Assembly: GCF_032163505.1 (NCBI RefSeq)
Contig: NZ_CP134147.1
Coordinates: 152,501-216,500, forward strand
Source of the DNA: Streptococcus parasanguinis
Lineage (GTDB): Bacteria; Bacillota; Bacilli; Lactobacillales; Streptococcaceae
DNA: 64,000 bases
Direction: 5' to 3'
The notes under the pieces are model-generated. The model worked only from the letters and a program-made list of their open reading frames with translations. It did no database searches and was not told the origin of the DNA. Both the position numbers and the translations under genes were made by a program. Shown one piece after another: positions 7,569 to 17,215 of this stretch (positions are counted from its first letter, which is position 1; every line of letters starts with the position of its first letter).

Positions 7569-9074
7569 ATGAACTTTAAAAAATTTGGTTGGTTATTGTT
7601 AGTGGCTTTAACACTTGTTTTGACAGCTTGTGGCAAAAGTCAGAGTCAAAATGGGAAATTAAAAGTGATGACCACTTTTTATCCTGTTTATGATTTTACA
7701 AAAAATATTGTCGGAGATGAAGGAACGGTAGACCTGCTCATTGGAGCGGGATCAGAGCCTCATGAATATGAATTGTCTGCTAAGGGGCGGGCTATGATTC
7801 AAGATTCGGATGTTTTCGTCTATGAAAATGAAAATATGGAAACGTGGGTTCCAAATCTTTTGAAATCAATGAAGGATAAGAAAACCAAAGTGATCGATGC
7901 TACCAAGGGCATGGTCTTGCTTCCTGGATTGGAAGAGGAACATGAACACGAAGGGGGCGAAGAACACCATCATGAATATGATCCTCACCTTTGGCTCTCT
8001 CCACATCGTGCCATGAAGATGGTAGAGTCGATTCGTGATCAATTGGTGGCAGCTTATCCAGATAAGAAAAAGACGTTTGAGAAAAATGCCCAAGCCTATC
8101 TAAAGAAATTACAGGCCTTGGATCAAGCTTATCAGGATGGATTGAAAGATGCGAAACAAAAGAATTTTGTAACCCAACACGCGGCTTTCCGTTACTTGGC
8201 CTTGGATTATGGCTTAAACCAGGTGGCCATTTCAGGGATTTCACCTGATAGCGAGCCTTCTGCTGCACGATTGCGTGAATTGACAGAGTATATCAAGAAA
8301 AATGAGATCAAGGTCATTTACTTTGAGGAAAATGCTTCTAAGTCCTTGGCGAAAACCTTGTCTTCTGAAGCTGGTGTTGAGTTGGCTGTCTTAAATCCTT
8401 TGGAAAGCCTGACGGATCAAGAAATGAAAGATGGCGAAGACTACGTGTCTGTTATGAAGGAGAATCTGAAGGCGCTAGAGAAAACAACGTCACAAGCTGG
8501 TAAGGATATTCAACCGGAACATGAGGAAGATGCTAAGACAGTTCAAAAGGGCTATTTCGAGGATAGTCAAGTGAAGGATCGTAGCTTGGAAAATTATGCG
8601 GGTGATTGGAAATCAGTTTATCCATACTTGCAAGATGGAACTTTGGATCAGGTCTTTGATTATAAGGCAAAATTAAATCCAACTATGACGGCTGCTGAGT
8701 ATAAGGAATATTATACCAAGGGTTACCAAACAGATATTGATCGGATTAAGATTGATAAGGATTCAATGGAGTTTTATCAAAAAGGATCTTCTAAGAAATA
8801 TACCTATAAATACGTAGGTAAGCACATTTTGACTTATAAGAAGGGAAATCGTGGTGTTCGTTATCTCTTTGAAGCGAAAGAGAGCGATGCGGGAGACTTC
8901 AAATATGTTCAATTTAGTGACCATGAAATTACTCCGGCAAAGGCAGCTCACTTCCACATTTTCCATGGAGGAAAGAGTCAAGAAGCGCTTTATGATGAGT
9001 TAGAAAATTGGCCAACGTATTATCCTTCCAACTTATCTGGTTTAGAAGTGGCACAGGAAATGCTGGCTCATTAA
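7569..9074 (+). CDS. adcA: Zinc-binding lipoprotein AdcA with C-terminal ZinT domain
   Basis: A 501-residue zinc receptor of the AdcABC importer. The signal peptide ends in a lipobox LTAC with Cys-21 as lipidated residue. The cluster A-1 ZnuA-like domain (about 30-310) shows the ligand contexts SEPHEYEL, DPHLWLSP, TQHAAFRY and YFEENAS. It also carries the flexible His/Glu-rich loop (EEEHEHEGGEEHHH) characteristic of zinc-specific members. A ZinT domain follows (from DRSLENYAGDWKSVYPYL), with a His motif near the end (AAHFHIFHGG). The two-domain layout is typical of streptococcal AdcA. It is the last gene of the adc operon, 2 bp after adcB. Confidence 0.96.
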   Translation: MNFKKFGWLLLVALTLVLTACGKSQSQNGKLKVMTTFYPVYDFTKNIVGDEGTVDLLIGAGSEPHEYELSAKGRAMIQDSDVFVYENENMETWVPNLLKSMKDKKTKVIDATKGMVLLPGLEEEHEHEGGEEHHHEYDPHLWLSPHRAMKMVESIRDQLVAAYPDKKKTFEKNAQAYLKKLQALDQAYQDGLKDAKQKNFVTQHAAFRYLALDYGLNQVAISGISPDSEPSAARLRELTEYIKKNEIKVIYFEENASKSLAKTLSSEAGVELAVLNPLESLTDQEMKDGEDYVSVMKENLKALEKTTSQAGKDIQPEHEEDAKTVQKGYFEDSQVKDRSLENYAGDWKSVYPYLQDGTLDQVFDYKAKLNPTMTAAEYKEYYTKGYQTDIDRIKIDKDSMEFYQKGSSKKYTYKYVGKHILTYKKGNRGVRYLFEAKESDAGDFKYVQFSDHEITPAKAAHFHIFHGGKSQEALYDELENWPTYYPSNLSGLEVAQEMLAH

Positions 9075-9084
9075 GAGCTGTATC

Positions 9085-9122
9085 AAAAGAGAGACTAGGA
9101 CTGATTATCCCGGTCTCTTTTT
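9085..9122 (+). terminator. Terminator of adcRCBA
   Basis: Arms AGAGAC and GTCTCT enclose about 18 bases and are followed by a T-run. Confidence 0.65.
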
Positions 9123-9144
9123 GATTAAAAATGGGGAGCAAAGC

Positions 9145-9173
9145 TTGTCAAATGCTTGAAAATACGTTACAAT
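9145..9173 (+). promoter_or_regulatory. Promoter of the DUF6287 lipoprotein gene
   Basis: TTGTCA (9145-9150) and TACAAT (9168-9173) are separated by 17 bp. The gene starts 40 bp downstream. Confidence 0.7.
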
Positions 9174-9212
9174 GAAAGGGCTTTAAATTAAAAAATGTAT
9201 GGGGAATTTTAA

Positions 9213-9770
9213 ATGAAAAAAGTTGGTGCAATTCTTGTGAGTTTTCTCAGTGTGGTCCTGTTGATAGCTTGTTCGCAACAGGGAACGAGCAAAAAATCAA
9301 CCACTTCCTCTAGTCAAACGACGACCTCTTCTGAAGTCAAAAAGACGGATGCTTCTAGTTCGGAAGTGAAGGAGAAAGAAAAAAAAGAAGAGAAAAAAGA
9401 AGTGAAGAAAATGGATCTTGAAGCGATTGCCAATGGAGACTACAGCAGTATTGCTGGTGTCTGGCAAGATGATAAGGGAAACAAGCTGGTCTTTAACGAC
9501 AAAGGGTTGGTCTCGCAAGAGTTAGAGGGCTATGGAGCTTCTTTGACGGATTACGGAACCGCCTCAGAAGGCATTTATGGTGGGCGTGATGGAGGCTTCT
9601 TGTTGGAGTATATTCCTGCAGGAGTGACCATTGGTGATCAGGTCGATGATCAAGGACAAGTCGTCTTTAAGGACACATCAGATGCCTCTAAAAACCGCTT
9701 GTGGTCAGGTGTTGGTATCGCTAGTTTTGGGGAACAAGGCTCGATCTACTATCATGTAGGAGATGAATAA
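9213..9770 (+). CDS. DUF6287 domain lipoprotein
   Basis: A 185-residue lipoprotein with signal peptide and lipobox LIAC (Cys-20). A low-complexity linker of Ser/Thr then Lys/Glu (residues about 22-66) precedes a compact domain beginning MDLEAIANGDYSSIAGVWQD, which I recognise as the DUF6287 type found in streptococcal surface lipoproteins. The Lys/Glu stretch probably spans the wall. The function is unknown. It has its own promoter and is not obviously in an operon, although it follows the zinc transporter. Confidence 0.8.
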   Translation: MKKVGAILVSFLSVVLLIACSQQGTSKKSTTSSSQTTTSSEVKKTDASSSEVKEKEKKEEKKEVKKMDLEAIANGDYSSIAGVWQDDKGNKLVFNDKGLVSQELEGYGASLTDYGTASEGIYGGRDGGFLLEYIPAGVTIGDQVDDQGQVVFKDTSDASKNRLWSGVGIASFGEQGSIYYHVGDE

Positions 9771-9778
9771 TGGAAAAA

Positions 9779-9960
9779 CAGAGGCTGGGACAAAAGTCCT
9801 AGCCTCTCAATTATTTTTGGATTGTCGAGCAAGACGCAGTGGTTGAGTGGGCTCTACTACGCTGATTTCATCAGCTTTTACAGCCCTACTAAACTGTGCG
9901 GAGGTGGGATGACGAAATCGAATTCTAACGAATTACCGATTTCTGTCCCACTCTCTTTTT
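9779..9960 (+). repeat. Composite intergenic repeat with terminal hairpins
   Basis: The spacer between the lipoprotein gene and GH92 contains three linked stem-loops. The first is AGAGGCTGGGAC-AAAA-GTCCTAGCCTCT (about 9779-9808). The second is a central imperfect stem between about 9842 and 9897. The third is a long hairpin, about 9904-9952, with GTGGGA and TCCCAC ends, a CGAAATCG/CGATTTC mid-stem and an AATTC/GAATT tip, followed by TCTCTTTTT. I have seen very similar segments between genes in oral streptococci, so it is probably a dispersed MITE-like element that also serves as a terminator. Confidence 0.55.
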
Positions 9961-9961
9961 C

Positions 9962-12037
9962 TTATGTATGTGGGGGAAGCCAAGAAAGCTCAAATTGGAG
10001 CAATTGGGCTTCAAGGAGATCTTGATGGGAAACCTCTTGTTTTTCTTTGCCATCTAATAGGGCTTTTTGGATGAAATAGGCGCCTGCAGTGTGTGAGTTG
10101 GCGCAAATCTTGAGCTCTTGCTTGGGAAGATGGAGAAGGACTTCTTTAAAGAGAGGGAGTCCCAGATCATAGATTGGTTTTCCTGGGCAGGTTGGATAGA
10201 GCCCAAGGGCTGACCAGATGTACCAAGCAGATAGACTACCATTGTCCTCATCACCTGGATAGGCTTGGAAATTTTGATGGAAAGCTTGGGAACGGATCTG
10301 GTGGATCAGGAGATTGGTGTATTCGGGATGAAGGCTGTGACGGAAGAGGTAGGGAATGTGAAAGCTGGGTTGATTGGAGATGGCGATCTGCCCAAATGGG
10401 GCTTGGGCCATTTCACTCATTTCGTGGATTTCATAGCCATATCCTCTTACGTCAAATTGAGGTTTTTGATTGGCCAGATCCAGCAGTCGTTGGGTGAAGG
10501 CTTTTTTACCGCCCATTAGCTCTATCAGGCCGGAGAAGTCGTGTAAGGCTCCAAAAGTAGCCTGGGTTGCAGAACATTCTGCATAATCTCCTCCCCAGCT
10601 GGTAGGAGAGAAGGGTTCTTTAAAGTTTCCATTAGTGGATCGCGCCCTCATGAAGCCCATTTGGGCATCATACAATGTCCGGTAGGAGAGGCTGGAAGCA
10701 GCATAGCGAGCGGCTGTTTCTGTATGCCCCAAGTGCTTGGCAACGGTAGCAATGCAAAAATCACTATAAGCATAATCTAGGCTGTGGCTCACACTTTCGT
10801 GAAAATCATCGGGTAGGTAGCCAAGGGCCTTGTAGCTTTCATTGCCATGGCGGCCAAAATGTTGAGTGGGGTCTATTTTTTGGGCCGTCTGGAGCATAGC
10901 TGTCAGCATGTTTTCATGTAGGTCTGGTGCGATCCCTTTTGTGACAGCATCCGCAAAGACGCCATCGATGAGGGTACCTGGCATCATTCCTCGTTCATCT
11001 GGGGCCAACCATTTTGGTAGAAAACCAGTATCCTTGTAAGTATTTAAAAATCCTTCGAGAAAGTGACGGTAGTAATCGGGGTAGACAAGACTAAAGAGCG
11101 GAAAAGAGGTCCGAAAGAGGTCCCAAAAACCGACATTCGTATAAGCTTTTCCTGGTTTGATTTCATTATGAGTAACATCCAGGTGCCAGTCATTTCCCTC
11201 GGTATCTGTTTCATAAAAGGTTTGAGGGAAAAGGAGGAGTCGGTACAGGCAATGGTCGAAAAAGGCTTGGTCACGCCCTCCAGCATCTTTTACTTCAATT
11301 CGTTTTAGCAGCTGATTCCATTGATCGGCTGCTTCTTTTTTAGCTTCCTCTAGGGAAAGGTGGGGAAGATGACTGTGAGCCATGTCTTGGGACAGATAAG
11401 AAGTTCCTAATTGGACGGTCACTTCCTTGCTAGCAAAGGTCAGAAAAAGATCTTGATCGATGTGAGTGACGTTCTCAATCGGCTGGCTAAATTGCCACTG
11501 GAGATAGAAAGAGTAGGAAGTATCTGCGGTATGGGCCTGATCCAGAATGTGGAAGTGGCAGGTTTGGTCTGTCAGAGTCAAGTCCTCTAGTTCCTTTGCT
11601 GCATGAAAGCAGAGAGTCAGCTTTTCTGGTGCTCGAAAGCGCATGACAGCCCCGTAGCGGCTTGGAACCAGCTCGCTTTGAATCTGATAACGTTCCGAAA
11701 AAATCCGAAGGTAGTGGGGCTGGAAAATAGCTTCTTTCATCGAATAACTGCTTTGGCGACGGAAGAGGTCGGAACTTGCAATATCTCCTGTGATGGGCGT
11801 GATGAGGCACCAAGCGTAGTCTCCTATCCAAGGACTAGGCTGGTGGGTGAGACGAAATCCCTGAAAAATAGGGAGATTGGGGTTGAAAAACCAAGCCCCT
11901 TGTTCGTGTGTCGTCTGAGGAAGGAAGTAGTTCATCCCAAAAGGGACTCCTGTATAAGGGAGGGTGTTTCCGTGGGAATAGTGAGGATGATTATCGCTTC
12001 CCCAGCGGGTATCGATGGTTTGGCAATGTGTGCGCAT
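9962..12037 (-). CDS. GH92 family alpha-mannosidase
   Basis: A 691-residue glycoside hydrolase of family 92, calcium-dependent exo-alpha-mannosidases that mostly remove alpha-1,2-linked mannose from high-mannose N-glycans. Family motifs are visible: the early Gly/His-rich region (PYTGVPFGMNYF), FWDLFRTSFP, HESVSHSLDYAYSDF and PGDEDNGSLSAWYIWSALGLYP with the acidic catalytic/calcium residues. No signal peptide is seen, so it should act in the cytoplasm on imported glycans. I chose ATG 12037, preceded by AGGAGACAAG; the 18 codons upstream have no ribosome binding site. It is divergent from the GH125-GH38 operon. Confidence 0.9.
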   Translation of the reverse strand: MRTHCQTIDTRWGSDNHPHYSHGNTLPYTGVPFGMNYFLPQTTHEQGAWFFNPNLPIFQGFRLTHQPSPWIGDYAWCLITPITGDIASSDLFRRQSSYSMKEAIFQPHYLRIFSERYQIQSELVPSRYGAVMRFRAPEKLTLCFHAAKELEDLTLTDQTCHFHILDQAHTADTSYSFYLQWQFSQPIENVTHIDQDLFLTFASKEVTVQLGTSYLSQDMAHSHLPHLSLEEAKKEAADQWNQLLKRIEVKDAGGRDQAFFDHCLYRLLLFPQTFYETDTEGNDWHLDVTHNEIKPGKAYTNVGFWDLFRTSFPLFSLVYPDYYRHFLEGFLNTYKDTGFLPKWLAPDERGMMPGTLIDGVFADAVTKGIAPDLHENMLTAMLQTAQKIDPTQHFGRHGNESYKALGYLPDDFHESVSHSLDYAYSDFCIATVAKHLGHTETAARYAASSLSYRTLYDAQMGFMRARSTNGNFKEPFSPTSWGGDYAECSATQATFGALHDFSGLIELMGGKKAFTQRLLDLANQKPQFDVRGYGYEIHEMSEMAQAPFGQIAISNQPSFHIPYLFRHSLHPEYTNLLIHQIRSQAFHQNFQAYPGDEDNGSLSAWYIWSALGLYPTCPGKPIYDLGLPLFKEVLLHLPKQELKICANSHTAGAYFIQKALLDGKEKQEVSHQDLLEAQLLQFELSWLPPHT

Positions 12038-12132
12038 CTTGTCTCCTTTTTCTTCATCAACCTTAAATGATCTGTGTTTTTCTTGGAACACGCGGTGGTA
12101 TTTTCTTCATTGTATCAAAGTGTTGTCAAATA

Positions 12133-12146
12133 TGATAGCGTTTTTA
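12133..12146. promoter_or_regulatory. Candidate cre (CcpA) site between GH92 and GH125
   Basis: Read on the minus strand, TAAAAACGCTATCA fits the cre consensus TGWNANCGNTNWCA except at the second base. It lies in the shared 215-bp regulatory region of two divergent mannosidase transcription units, where carbon catabolite repression is expected. A TATACT -10-like hexamer for the GH125 operon is at 12212-12217, but without a good -35, as expected of an activator-dependent promoter. Confidence 0.6.
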
Positions 12147-12252
12147 TCAAATGGAAAATTTAGTAGAAAAAGGGCTATAGTTTGCGTATGTATTTCCCTT
12201 TTGAAATCTTTTATACTGAATAGGAAAGAATCGATACGTGTGAGGAAAATAA

Positions 12253-13533
12253 ATGACCTATTCAAAAGAAATTGTGCGAGAATGGTTGGATCAAGTGGCT
12301 GAGCGAGCTAAGGAGTACCCTGAGTGGGTGGATGTCTTTGAACGTTGTTATACAGACACTTTGGACAATACAGTTGAAATTTTAGAAGATGGTTCAACCT
12401 TTGTGTTAACAGGGGACATCCCAGCTATGTGGTTGCGTGACTCGACGGCTCAATTGAGGCCCTATCTTCATGTGGCAAAAAGAGACCCTCGTTTGCGTCA
12501 GACCATTGCTGGTTTGGTCAAACGCCAGATGACCTTGATTCTCAAAGATCCCTATGCCAACTCTTTTAATATTGAGGAGAACTGGAAAGGCCATCACGAG
12601 ACTGACCATACAGATCTCAATGGCTGGATTTGGGAGCGCAAGTATGAGGTGGATTCGCTGTGCTATCCCTTGCAGTTGGCTTACCTCCTTTGGAAGGAAA
12701 CTGGTGAGACTAGCCAATTTGATGAAACCTTTATCACTGCGACCAAGGAAATCCTTCATCTCTGGGCAGTGGAACAAGACCACAAGAACTCCCCTTATCG
12801 CTTCGTTCGGGATACAGATCGTAAGGAAGATACGCTGGTAAATGACGGCTTTGGTCCTGACTTTGCTGTGACAGGGATGACCTGGTCAGCCTTTCGTCCA
12901 AGTGATGACTGCTGTCAGTATAGTTACTTGATTCCGTCCAATATGTTCGCAGTCGTTGTCTTGGGTTATGTCCAAGAAATCTTTGCAGCATTGAATCTAG
13001 TTGATAGTGAGAGTGTCATTGCAGATGCCAAACGCCTCCAAGCGGAGATTCAAGAAGGGATCGAAAACTACGCCTACACTACTAACAGTAAGGGCGAGAA
13101 GATCTATGCCTTTGAGGTAGACGGTTTGGGAAATGCTAGCATCATGGATGATCCAAACGTGCCAAGCTTGTTGGCAGCTCCTTATCTTGGCTACTGCGCG
13201 ATCGACGATGAGGTCTACCAAGCTACTCGTCGGACGATTTTGAGCCCTGAAAATCCATACTTCTATGAAGGGAAGTACGCAAGCGGACTCGGAAGTTCTC
13301 ATACCTTCTATCGCTATATCTGGCCGATTGCTTTATCCATCCAAGGATTGACAACGACAGATAAAGCTGAGAAGAAATTCTTGCTGGATCAGTTGGTTGC
13401 CTGCGATGGTGGAACAGGTGTCATGCACGAAAGTTTCCACGTGGATGATCCAACCAAATATTCGCGTGAATGGTTCTCTTGGGCCAACATGATGTTCTGT
13501 GAATTGGTCTTGGATTACTTGGATATTCGCTAA
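12253..13533 (+). CDS. GH125 exo-alpha-1,6-mannosidase
   Basis: A 426-residue metal-independent alpha-mannosidase of family GH125, which trims alpha-1,6-linked mannose from N-glycan cores. The length and sequence match the well-studied pneumococcal enzyme. The catalytic acidic residues are readable in RPSDDC (Asp-218/219) and VMHESF (Glu-393), with other conserved blocks TGDIPAMWLRDSTAQ and GLGSSHTFYRYIWP. No signal peptide is present, so it is cytoplasmic. ATG 12253 follows GAGGAAAATAA. It is the first gene of a run GH125-GH38-ROK-GH20. Confidence 0.94.
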   Translation: MTYSKEIVREWLDQVAERAKEYPEWVDVFERCYTDTLDNTVEILEDGSTFVLTGDIPAMWLRDSTAQLRPYLHVAKRDPRLRQTIAGLVKRQMTLILKDPYANSFNIEENWKGHHETDHTDLNGWIWERKYEVDSLCYPLQLAYLLWKETGETSQFDETFITATKEILHLWAVEQDHKNSPYRFVRDTDRKEDTLVNDGFGPDFAVTGMTWSAFRPSDDCCQYSYLIPSNMFAVVVLGYVQEIFAALNLVDSESVIADAKRLQAEIQEGIENYAYTTNSKGEKIYAFEVDGLGNASIMDDPNVPSLLAAPYLGYCAIDDEVYQATRRTILSPENPYFYEGKYASGLGSSHTFYRYIWPIALSIQGLTTTDKAEKKFLLDQLVACDGGTGVMHESFHVDDPTKYSREWFSWANMMFCELVLDYLDIR

Positions 13534-13609
13534 TGAGCTGTCGCTTAACAGATTCTGGGAAAGAATCAAAAATATATTTTTAAATTTAAGTTAGAATGAG
13601 GTTTTACTC

Positions 13610-16255
13610 ATGGAAAATGTTGTTGTACATATCATCTCTCACAGCCACTGGGATCGTGAGTGGTATCTACCTTTTGAAAGCCACAGGATGCAATTGGTGG
13701 AACTGTTTGACAATCTCTTTGATCTTTTTGAAAATGATCCGGAGTTCAAAAGTTTCCACTTAGATGGACAAACCATTGTCCTTGACGACTATTTAGAAAT
13801 TCGCCCTGAAAACCGCGACAAGGTGCAACGTTATATCGACGAGGGCAAGCTCAAGATTGGTCCTTTCTATATCTTGCAGGATGATTACCTGATCTCCAGT
13901 GAAGCCAACGTCCGCAATACCTTGATTGGACAGGCTGAATGCGCTAAATGGGGCAAATCCACTCAGATTGGTTACTTCCCAGATACCTTTGGAAATATGG
14001 GGCAAGCACCTCAAATTCTTCAAAAATCAGGTATCCACGTAGCAGCCTTTGGTCGTGGAGTCAAACCAATCGGATTTGACAACCAAGTCCTCGAAGATGA
14101 GCAGTTTACCTCTCAATTTTCTGAAATGTACTGGCAAGGGGCGGATGGTAGTCGCGTACTCGGTATTCTTTTTGCCAACTGGTACAGTAATGGGAATGAA
14201 ATTCCAGTGGATAAAGATGAGGCTTTAGCTTTTTGGAAACAAAAATTGGCAGATGTTCGTGACTATGCCTCCACCAACCAATGGTTGATGATGAACGGTT
14301 GTGACCACCAACCCGTTCAACGGAACTTGAGTGAAGCTATTCGCGTGGCCAATGAACTCTTCCCTGACGTGACCTTTATTCATAGCTCTTTTGATGAATA
14401 TGTTCAAGCAGTGGAAAGTGCGCTTCCTGAGCAATTATCTACGGTTACGGGAGAATTGACCAGTCAGGAAACCGATGGTTGGTACACACTGGCAAATACG
14501 TCTTCCTCTCGGATTTATCTCAAGCAAGCCTTCCAAGAAAACAGCAACTTGCTGGAGCAAGTGGTGGAACCTTTGACCATCATTACTGGTGGTCACAACC
14601 ACAAGGATCAATTGACCTATGCCTGGAAGACACTCTTACAAAATGCGCCACACGATAGTATATGTGGATGTAGCGTAGATGATGTTCACCGTGAGATGGA
14701 AGTTCGTTTTGCCAAGGTCAATCAAGTCGGAAACTTTGTCAAGACCAACCTTCTCAACGAATGGAAAGGTAAACTAGCAGCTCAAAAAGCCCAGAGTGAG
14801 CACCTCTTTACGGTCATCAATACTGGCTTGCATAATAAGGTGGACACCGTCAGCACGATTGTCGATGTTGCGGTTTGTCCATTTAAGGAATTGCATCCGA
14901 CAGAAGGCTTCAAGAAAATGGCCGCTTTGAGCTTGCCAGACTACCACGTAGAAGATTTAGAGGGGCATCTTGTAGAAGCAGAGATTGAGGACTTGGGAGC
15001 AAGCTTTGGCTATACCCTGCCTAAGGATAAATTCCGTCAACCCTATATTGCACGTCAAGTGCGCGTGACGGTTCCAGTTCACCTAGCGCCTCTTTCTTGG
15101 ACCACCTTCCAGCTCTTAGAAGGCAAAGCACCTCATCATGATGGTCTGTTCCAAAATGGGGTGATCGATACGCCATTTGTAACCCTTAGTATCGATGATG
15201 GCTTGACCCTCTATGATAAAACGACCAATGAGGCTTATGAGGATTTCCTTCGCTTTGAAGATCGTGGGGATATCGGAAATGAATATATCTACTTCCAACC
15301 AAAAGGAACCGAACCGATCTATGCGGAGTTAACAGCTTATGAGGTCTTGGAAAACAATGCTCGCTATGCCAAAATCTTGCTCAAGCATGACTTGACGATC
15401 CCGGTTAGCGCGGATGAACAATTGGATGCGGAGCAAAGAGGCATTATCGAGTTTATGAACCGCAAGGCAAGTCGCTCAGAAGAGCTGACAACGATCCCTC
15501 TTGAAACGGAGATGACCATCTTTGTAGATGATCCACAAATTCGCTTCAAGACGCGCTTTACCAATACTGCCAAGGATCACCGCATCCGTCTTCTGGTCAA
15601 GACTCACAATACACGTCCAAGCAACGATTCTGAAAGTATCTATGAGGTTGTGACACGGCCAAATAAACCGGCTGCTTCTTGGGAAAATCCTGAAAATCCT
15701 CAACACCAGCAAGCTTTCGTCAGCTTGTATGATGACGTCAAAGGGGTAACAGTGGCCAATAAAGGATTGCATGAATACGAAATCCTTGGAGACGATACGA
15801 TAGCTGTAACACTTCTCCGTGCTTCCGGTGAACTTGGTGACTGGGGCTATTTCCCAACACCAGAAGCACAATGTTTGCGGAACTTTGAGGTTGAATATGC
15901 AGTAGAATGCCATCAAGCTCAGGGGCGTTTCTCAGCCTTTCGTCGTGCCAAAGCTTTGCAGACACCGATGACCAGCCTTCAAGTTGAAAAACAAGAAGGA
16001 AGTGTAGCAGCGTCTGGTAGCTTACTCAAGCATACAGCCTTGACGCATCCTCAGGTTTGTCCAACAGCCTTTAAGGTAGCAGAAAATGAAGAAGGTTACA
16101 TCCTTCGCTATTACAACATGAGCCAAGAAAATGTGCGCGTGTCAGAAGGACAACAAACGGTTGTCGATCTTCTGGAACAACCGTATCCGGTCCATACAGG
16201 TTTATTGGCACCGCAAGAAATCCGGACAGAATGGATTAAAAAAGAAGAAGTATAG
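13610..16255 (+). CDS. GH38 alpha-mannosidase
   Basis: An 881-residue zinc-dependent alpha-mannosidase of family GH38. The N-terminal catalytic domain has the metal site HSHWDREW (His-11, His-13, Asp-15) and the nucleophile region GYFPDTFGN. NGCDHQP and the GGHNHKDQL region follow, then the large beta-sandwich domains typical of the family. Bacterial homologues cleave alpha-1,3-mannose or remove mannose after core trimming. It has no signal peptide. The start is ATG 13610, preceded by AATGAGGTTT. A hairpin at 16291-16332 separates it from the ROK gene. Confidence 0.93.
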   Translation: MENVVVHIISHSHWDREWYLPFESHRMQLVELFDNLFDLFENDPEFKSFHLDGQTIVLDDYLEIRPENRDKVQRYIDEGKLKIGPFYILQDDYLISSEANVRNTLIGQAECAKWGKSTQIGYFPDTFGNMGQAPQILQKSGIHVAAFGRGVKPIGFDNQVLEDEQFTSQFSEMYWQGADGSRVLGILFANWYSNGNEIPVDKDEALAFWKQKLADVRDYASTNQWLMMNGCDHQPVQRNLSEAIRVANELFPDVTFIHSSFDEYVQAVESALPEQLSTVTGELTSQETDGWYTLANTSSSRIYLKQAFQENSNLLEQVVEPLTIITGGHNHKDQLTYAWKTLLQNAPHDSICGCSVDDVHREMEVRFAKVNQVGNFVKTNLLNEWKGKLAAQKAQSEHLFTVINTGLHNKVDTVSTIVDVAVCPFKELHPTEGFKKMAALSLPDYHVEDLEGHLVEAEIEDLGASFGYTLPKDKFRQPYIARQVRVTVPVHLAPLSWTTFQLLEGKAPHHDGLFQNGVIDTPFVTLSIDDGLTLYDKTTNEAYEDFLRFEDRGDIGNEYIYFQPKGTEPIYAELTAYEVLENNARYAKILLKHDLTIPVSADEQLDAEQRGIIEFMNRKASRSEELTTIPLETEMTIFVDDPQIRFKTRFTNTAKDHRIRLLVKTHNTRPSNDSESIYEVVTRPNKPAASWENPENPQHQQAFVSLYDDVKGVTVANKGLHEYEILGDDTIAVTLLRASGELGDWGYFPTPEAQCLRNFEVEYAVECHQAQGRFSAFRRAKALQTPMTSLQVEKQEGSVAASGSLLKHTALTHPQVCPTAFKVAENEEGYILRYYNMSQENVRVSEGQQTVVDLLEQPYPVHTGLLAPQEIRTEWIKKEEV

Positions 16256-16290
16256 CTGGTTGCAGCTGAAGAAACAATAAAAGGAAAGGA

Positions 16291-16332
16291 GGAGCGAAAA
16301 AGTAAGAACCAACTGCTGACTCGCTCCTTTTT
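16291..16332 (+). terminator. Possible attenuator between GH38 and the ROK kinase gene
   Basis: GGAGCGA and TCGCTCC pair around a 28-base loop and are followed by TTTTT, inside an otherwise continuous operon. It may lower expression of the last two genes relative to the mannosidases. Confidence 0.5.
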
Positions 16333-16345
16333 ACAGGTAAAAGCA

Positions 16346-17215
16346 ATGACCATTGCAACGATTGATATCGGAGGGACTGGGATTAAGTTTGCTAGTCTCA
16401 CTCCGGATGGAAAGATTTTAGATAAGGCCAGCACCCCAACTCCAGAAACTCTAGAAGATTTGCTAGCTTGGCTGGACCAGCGATTGTCAGAACGTGACTA
16501 CCGTGGGATTGCTATGAGTGTGCCAGGGGCTGTTAACCAAGAAACAGGGGTAATTGAAGGGATCAGTGCCATTCCTTATATCCATGGTTTTTCATGGTAT
16601 GAGGCCCTTTCTCATCACAAGCTACCTGTCCATCTAGAAAATGATGCCAACTGTGTTGGACTGAGTGAATTGCTGGCGCATCCTGAGATTGAAAATGCAG
16701 CCTGTGTCGTGATTGGTACCGGAATCGGTGGAGCCATGATTATCAATGGCAAGCTTCACCGTGGACGTCATGGCTTGGGCGGTGAGTTTGGCTACATGAC
16801 AACTATCGAGCCTGCAGAAAAGCTCAATAACTGGTCACAACTCGCTTCTACAGGAAACATGGTTCGCTATGTGATTGAAAAATCAGGTCAGTCTGACTGG
16901 GATGGACGTAAGGTCTACCAAGAGGCTGCAGCCGGCAATGCCCTTTGCCAGGAAGCCATTGAGCGCATGAATCGTAATCTTGCTCAAGGACTGCTCAATA
17001 TCCAGTATCTCATTGACCCAGATGTGATTAGCCTAGGTGGCTCTATCAGTCAAAACCCAGATTTTATCAAAGGGGTGCAAAAAGCAGTAGACATCTTTGT
17101 GGAAAGATATGAAGAATATACAATTGCTCCAGTGATTCAAGCTTGCACCTATCAGGCAGATGCCAATCTCTACGGTGCCCTTGTCAACTGGTTACAGGAG
17201 GAAAACCAATGGTAA
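16346..17215 (+). CDS. ROK family sugar kinase
   Basis: A 289-residue ROK-family protein, probably a cytoplasmic kinase for a monosaccharide (mannose, GlcNAc or ManNAc are candidates) released by the neighbouring glycosidases. It shows the phosphate-binding [10 protein letters not shown], the catalytic ENDANCVGL and the ATP-site GTGIGGAMI. The [14 protein letters not shown] block is present, but the Cys-rich zinc motif (CXCGXXGCXE) of most ROK proteins is missing, as in some streptococcal members. It lacks a helix-turn-helix, so it is a kinase and not a ROK repressor. The 3' end overlaps the GH20 start by 7 bp. Confidence 0.88.
   Translation: MTIATIDIGGTGIKFASLTPDGKILDKASTPTPETLEDLLAWLDQRLSERDYRGIAMSVPGAVNQETGVIEGISAIPYIHGFSWYEALSHHKLPVHLENDANCVGLSELLAHPEIENAACVVIGTGIGGAMIINGKLHRGRHGLGGEFGYMTTIEPAEKLNNWSQLASTGNMVRYVIEKSGQSDWDGRKVYQEAAAGNALCQEAIERMNRNLAQGLLNIQYLIDPDVISLGGSISQNPDFIKGVQKAVDIFVERYEEYTIAPVIQACTYQADANLYGALVNWLQEENQW

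Noticed and set aside
9822..10025. Short open frame across the composite repeat
   Set aside because: It runs through the hairpins and into the end of the GH92 gene; coding potential is not supported.
17143..17208. Longer N-terminus for the GH20 enzyme
   Set aside because: These codons overlap the ROK gene and lack a ribosome binding site, while ATG 17209 has a strong one.
16346..17215. ROK-type transcriptional repressor
   Set aside because: There is no N-terminal helix-turn-helix, so it is called a kinase.
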